Of a DNA stretch of 64,000 nt, positions 62,365 to 64,000 are shown piece after piece. The first letter of the stretch is position 1, and each line of letters begins with the position of its first letter. The notes beneath the pieces were generated by a model that was not told the DNA's origin, made no database searches, and saw only the letters and a program-made list of their open reading frames with translations. This stretch comes from Sulfurovum sp. (GTDB taxonomy: Bacteria > Campylobacterota > Campylobacteria > Campylobacterales > Sulfurovaceae). The stretch lies in assembly GCA_027062365.1 (NCBI GenBank), contig JAMOTK010000050.1:1-64000 (forward strand), written 5' to 3'. The translations under genes and the position numbers were made by a program.

Positions 62365-64000
62365 TTACTCCATTGTGGCTAAAAGTTGTGCATCTGCGAC
62401 AGAGTCATTAACATTGACATTGATAGAGGCAATTTTACCTGCTTGTGGTGCAGTAATATCAATTTCCATTTTCATCGCTTCGAGAATCATAATAATATCA
62501 CCTTCAGCGACACTATCCCCTGGATTTTTAAGTATTTTCCATACATTTCCTGGTGTTTGTGAATTAATTTCTACCGAACCTGCACCTACTGGTCCACTAG
62601 GCACGGCTACCTCTGTCACTGTTGATGGTGCAATTTGAATATCACCCTCACCCTCTGCTACTTGTACACTATATTGTTTACCATCGACTACTACTGTATA
62701 ATTTCCTGCCATTTCATTCTCTCCACTACAATTATTTTTACCTTTTCTTATCATGAGAGGGCCTTCACCCTTCAAGAACGCAATACCTTTTTGATCACAA
62801 GCTCCTGCGATGAAAATATTTTCATCAGAGGCTTCTAATCCTTCTTCTTCCAACACTTTAGTCCAGTGAGCGATAGACTTTTTCTCATCTCTATCTGAAA
62901 TATCAAGAGGATTTTCTGTGGTTGGATCTAGCTTCAATTTTTGAGATGCTAATTCCATAATCTCTTTGTCTGCTTGTACTGGTGTTTTACCAAAGTATCC
63001 TAAAACCATACGTCCATATCCAGGAGCAATTTGCTTCCATGGACCAAACATAACATTGGCATACGCTTGTTGCCAGTAAAATTGACTCACAGGTGTTACA
63101 GAAGTACCATAACCACCACGTTCTACTACTTCTTTCATCGCTGCGATGACTTCGTCAAATTTCTCTAAATCACCCGAGTCTCTCATCATTTGCGTGTTGG
63201 CTGTTAATGCACCACCAGGCATAGGAGAAAAAGGAATAAGAGGAGAAACTTGTGTGGCTTCTGGTGGAATCATATATTCAGCTAGACATTCTTTTAGTCT
63301 CTCTTCATATTTCAAAATTTTATCTAGTTTTAAATCACCTAGATTATAATTAGTCCCTTTAGTTGCATGAAGCATAGTCAAAATATCTGGCTGTGATGTA
63401 CCACCACTTACAGGTGATGCGGCCAAATCTATACCATTGGCTCCTGCATCAAGTGCTGCAAGATAAGAAGCTACAGAGACCCCTGCTGTCTCATGTGTGT
63501 GTAATCTCAAATGTACAGAATCACCCAATAGCTTTCTAGCCATTGCAATGGTTTCATATACTTTATGAGGGTTCGCCGTCCCTGAGGCATCTTTGAAACA
63601 TACGCTATCATAAGAGATACCAGAATCTAAGATTTTTCTCAATGTTTTTTCATAAAATGCTACATCATGTGCACCTTTACATCCTGGTGGTAAGTCCATC
63701 ATTGTGACGACTACTTCATGATCTAACTTATGTTTTTTAATCATTTCAGCTGAAAATGCCAAATTGTTTACATCATTGAGTGCATCAAAGTTACGTACCG
63801 TAGTTGTACCATGTTTTTTGAACATTTTAGCAAAGAGGTCTATCATTTCACGGCTACCCGTGTCTAACATAACGGTATTGATACCACGAGAAAGGACTTG
63901 AAGGTTTGCTTCTTTTCCTACAATTTCTCTAAAACCATCCATCATTTCAAATGCATCTTCTTGTAAATAGAAGTACAAAGATTGAAATCTTGCTCCACCA
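62365..64000 (-). CDS. oadA: Oxaloacetate decarboxylase alpha subunit / PycB-like, 5' end missing
   Basis: The frame stays open to the window edge. The carboxyltransferase domain reads [18 protein letters not shown] and [10 protein letters not shown], then [21 protein letters not shown] with the metal-binding His pair, and [11 protein letters not shown]. The C-terminus is a biotin carrier domain with the biotinyl Lys in LEAMKMEID. Together with OadB it would decarboxylate oxaloacetate; alone with PycA it could be pyruvate carboxylase subunit B. The tight link to oadB favours OadA. A TTG at 63978 is an internal codon, not a start; about 30-40 residues are off the edge. Confidence 0.92.
   Translation of the reverse strand, partial: GGARFQSLYFYLQEDAFEMMDGFREIVGKEANLQVLSRGINTVMLDTGSREMIDLFAKMFKKHGTTTVRNFDALNDVNNLAFSAEMIKKHKLDHEVVVTMMDLPPGCKGAHDVAFYEKTLRKILDSGISYDSVCFKDASGTANPHKVYETIAMARKLLGDSVHLRLHTHETAGVSVASYLAALDAGANGIDLAASPVSGGTSQPDILTMLHATKGTNYNLGDLKLDKILKYEERLKECLAEYMIPPEATQVSPLIPFSPMPGGALTANTQMMRDSGDLEKFDEVIAAMKEVVERGGYGTSVTPVSQFYWQQAYANVMFGPWKQIAPGYGRMVLGYFGKTPVQADKEIMELASQKLKLDPTTENPLDISDRDEKKSIAHWTKVLEEEGLEASDENIFIAGACDQKGIAFLKGEGPLMIRKGKNNCSGENEMAGNYTVVVDGKQYSVQVAEGEGDIQIAPSTVTEVAVPSGPVGAGSVEINSQTPGNVWKILKNPGDSVAEGDIIMILEAMKMEIDITAPQAGKIASINVNVNDSVADAQLLATME

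Noticed and set aside
63979..64000. Start of oadA at the TTG at 63978
   Set aside because: The frame continues upstream to the window edge with conserved GGARFQSL residues typical of the family interior, so the true start is outside.

Overview
The window looks like chromosome from a Campylobacterota (epsilonproteobacterial) bacterium, most likely a Sulfurovum/Sulfurimonas-type organism. This rests on the low-GC, tightly packed genes, the cbpA-hspR pair, the small FtsL-like gene after rsmH, ATP-dependent PEP carboxykinase beside oxaloacetate decarboxylase alpha/beta, and a fused PP2C/Ser-Thr kinase. No database search was possible, so this is inference from recognised protein families.

Layout. 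1-0.95 kb: IS debris, with one ISL3-family element inserted into the transposase of an older copy, which itself truncated an HD-domain gene. 0.96-9.6 kb: AsmA-like protein, MltG, PP2C-kinase fusion, a 44-residue membrane peptide coupled to ileS, and a stand-alone CinA C-terminal domain. 9.65-10.7 kb: seven tRNA genes (Lys, Asp, Lys, Val, Glu, Val, Asp) behind a consensus promoter. Their spacers carry five copies of a covarying double-hairpin repeat. 10.7-24.7 kb (all minus): a Pel exopolysaccharide operon in the order pelC-D-E-F-G-A, then a TPR gene and a TPR/beta-barrel gene that together look like a split PelB, then a membrane-anchored PPIase and a HupE/UreJ-like membrane protein. 24.7-28.5 kb: purL-purH.

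28.5-38 kb is the accessory part. Two diverged, inverted copies of a roughly 200-bp element each encode a 19-20 residue hydrophobic peptide with a strong RBS. Each copy also has an opposing conserved -10 box for an antisense RNA and 8-bp complementary mRNA ends. This is an Ibs/Sib-like type I toxin-antitoxin architecture and is the most interesting thing in the window. Between and beside the copies lie selO, a PIF1-like helicase, an RNase T2, a CitE-like protein and MltB. After them come a REP-associated tyrosine transposase (RAYT) flanked by two BIME-like REP pairs, further REP families sharing a GTAG foot, and two DUF1566 paralogues.

38-64 kb is mostly housekeeping: a membrane GGDEF-EAL protein, hspR and cbpA under an apparent HspR (HAIR) operator overlapping the -35 box, a rhodanese, Tex, a class II aldolase, rsmH-ftsL-RND pump, speA, cysE, an aminotransferase, a patatin, DedA, lpxB, rsmD, a small transglycosylase, a dynamin-like GTPase, pckA, oadB and the 3' part of oadA, which runs off the right edge.

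How they fit together: Pel synthesis is normally controlled by c-di-GMP through PelD, and the GGDEF-EAL protein could feed that pool. Six proteins (AsmA-like, MltG, MltB, SLT, LpxB, FtsL) deal with the envelope. PckA and OadAB handle the PEP/pyruvate/oxaloacetate node.
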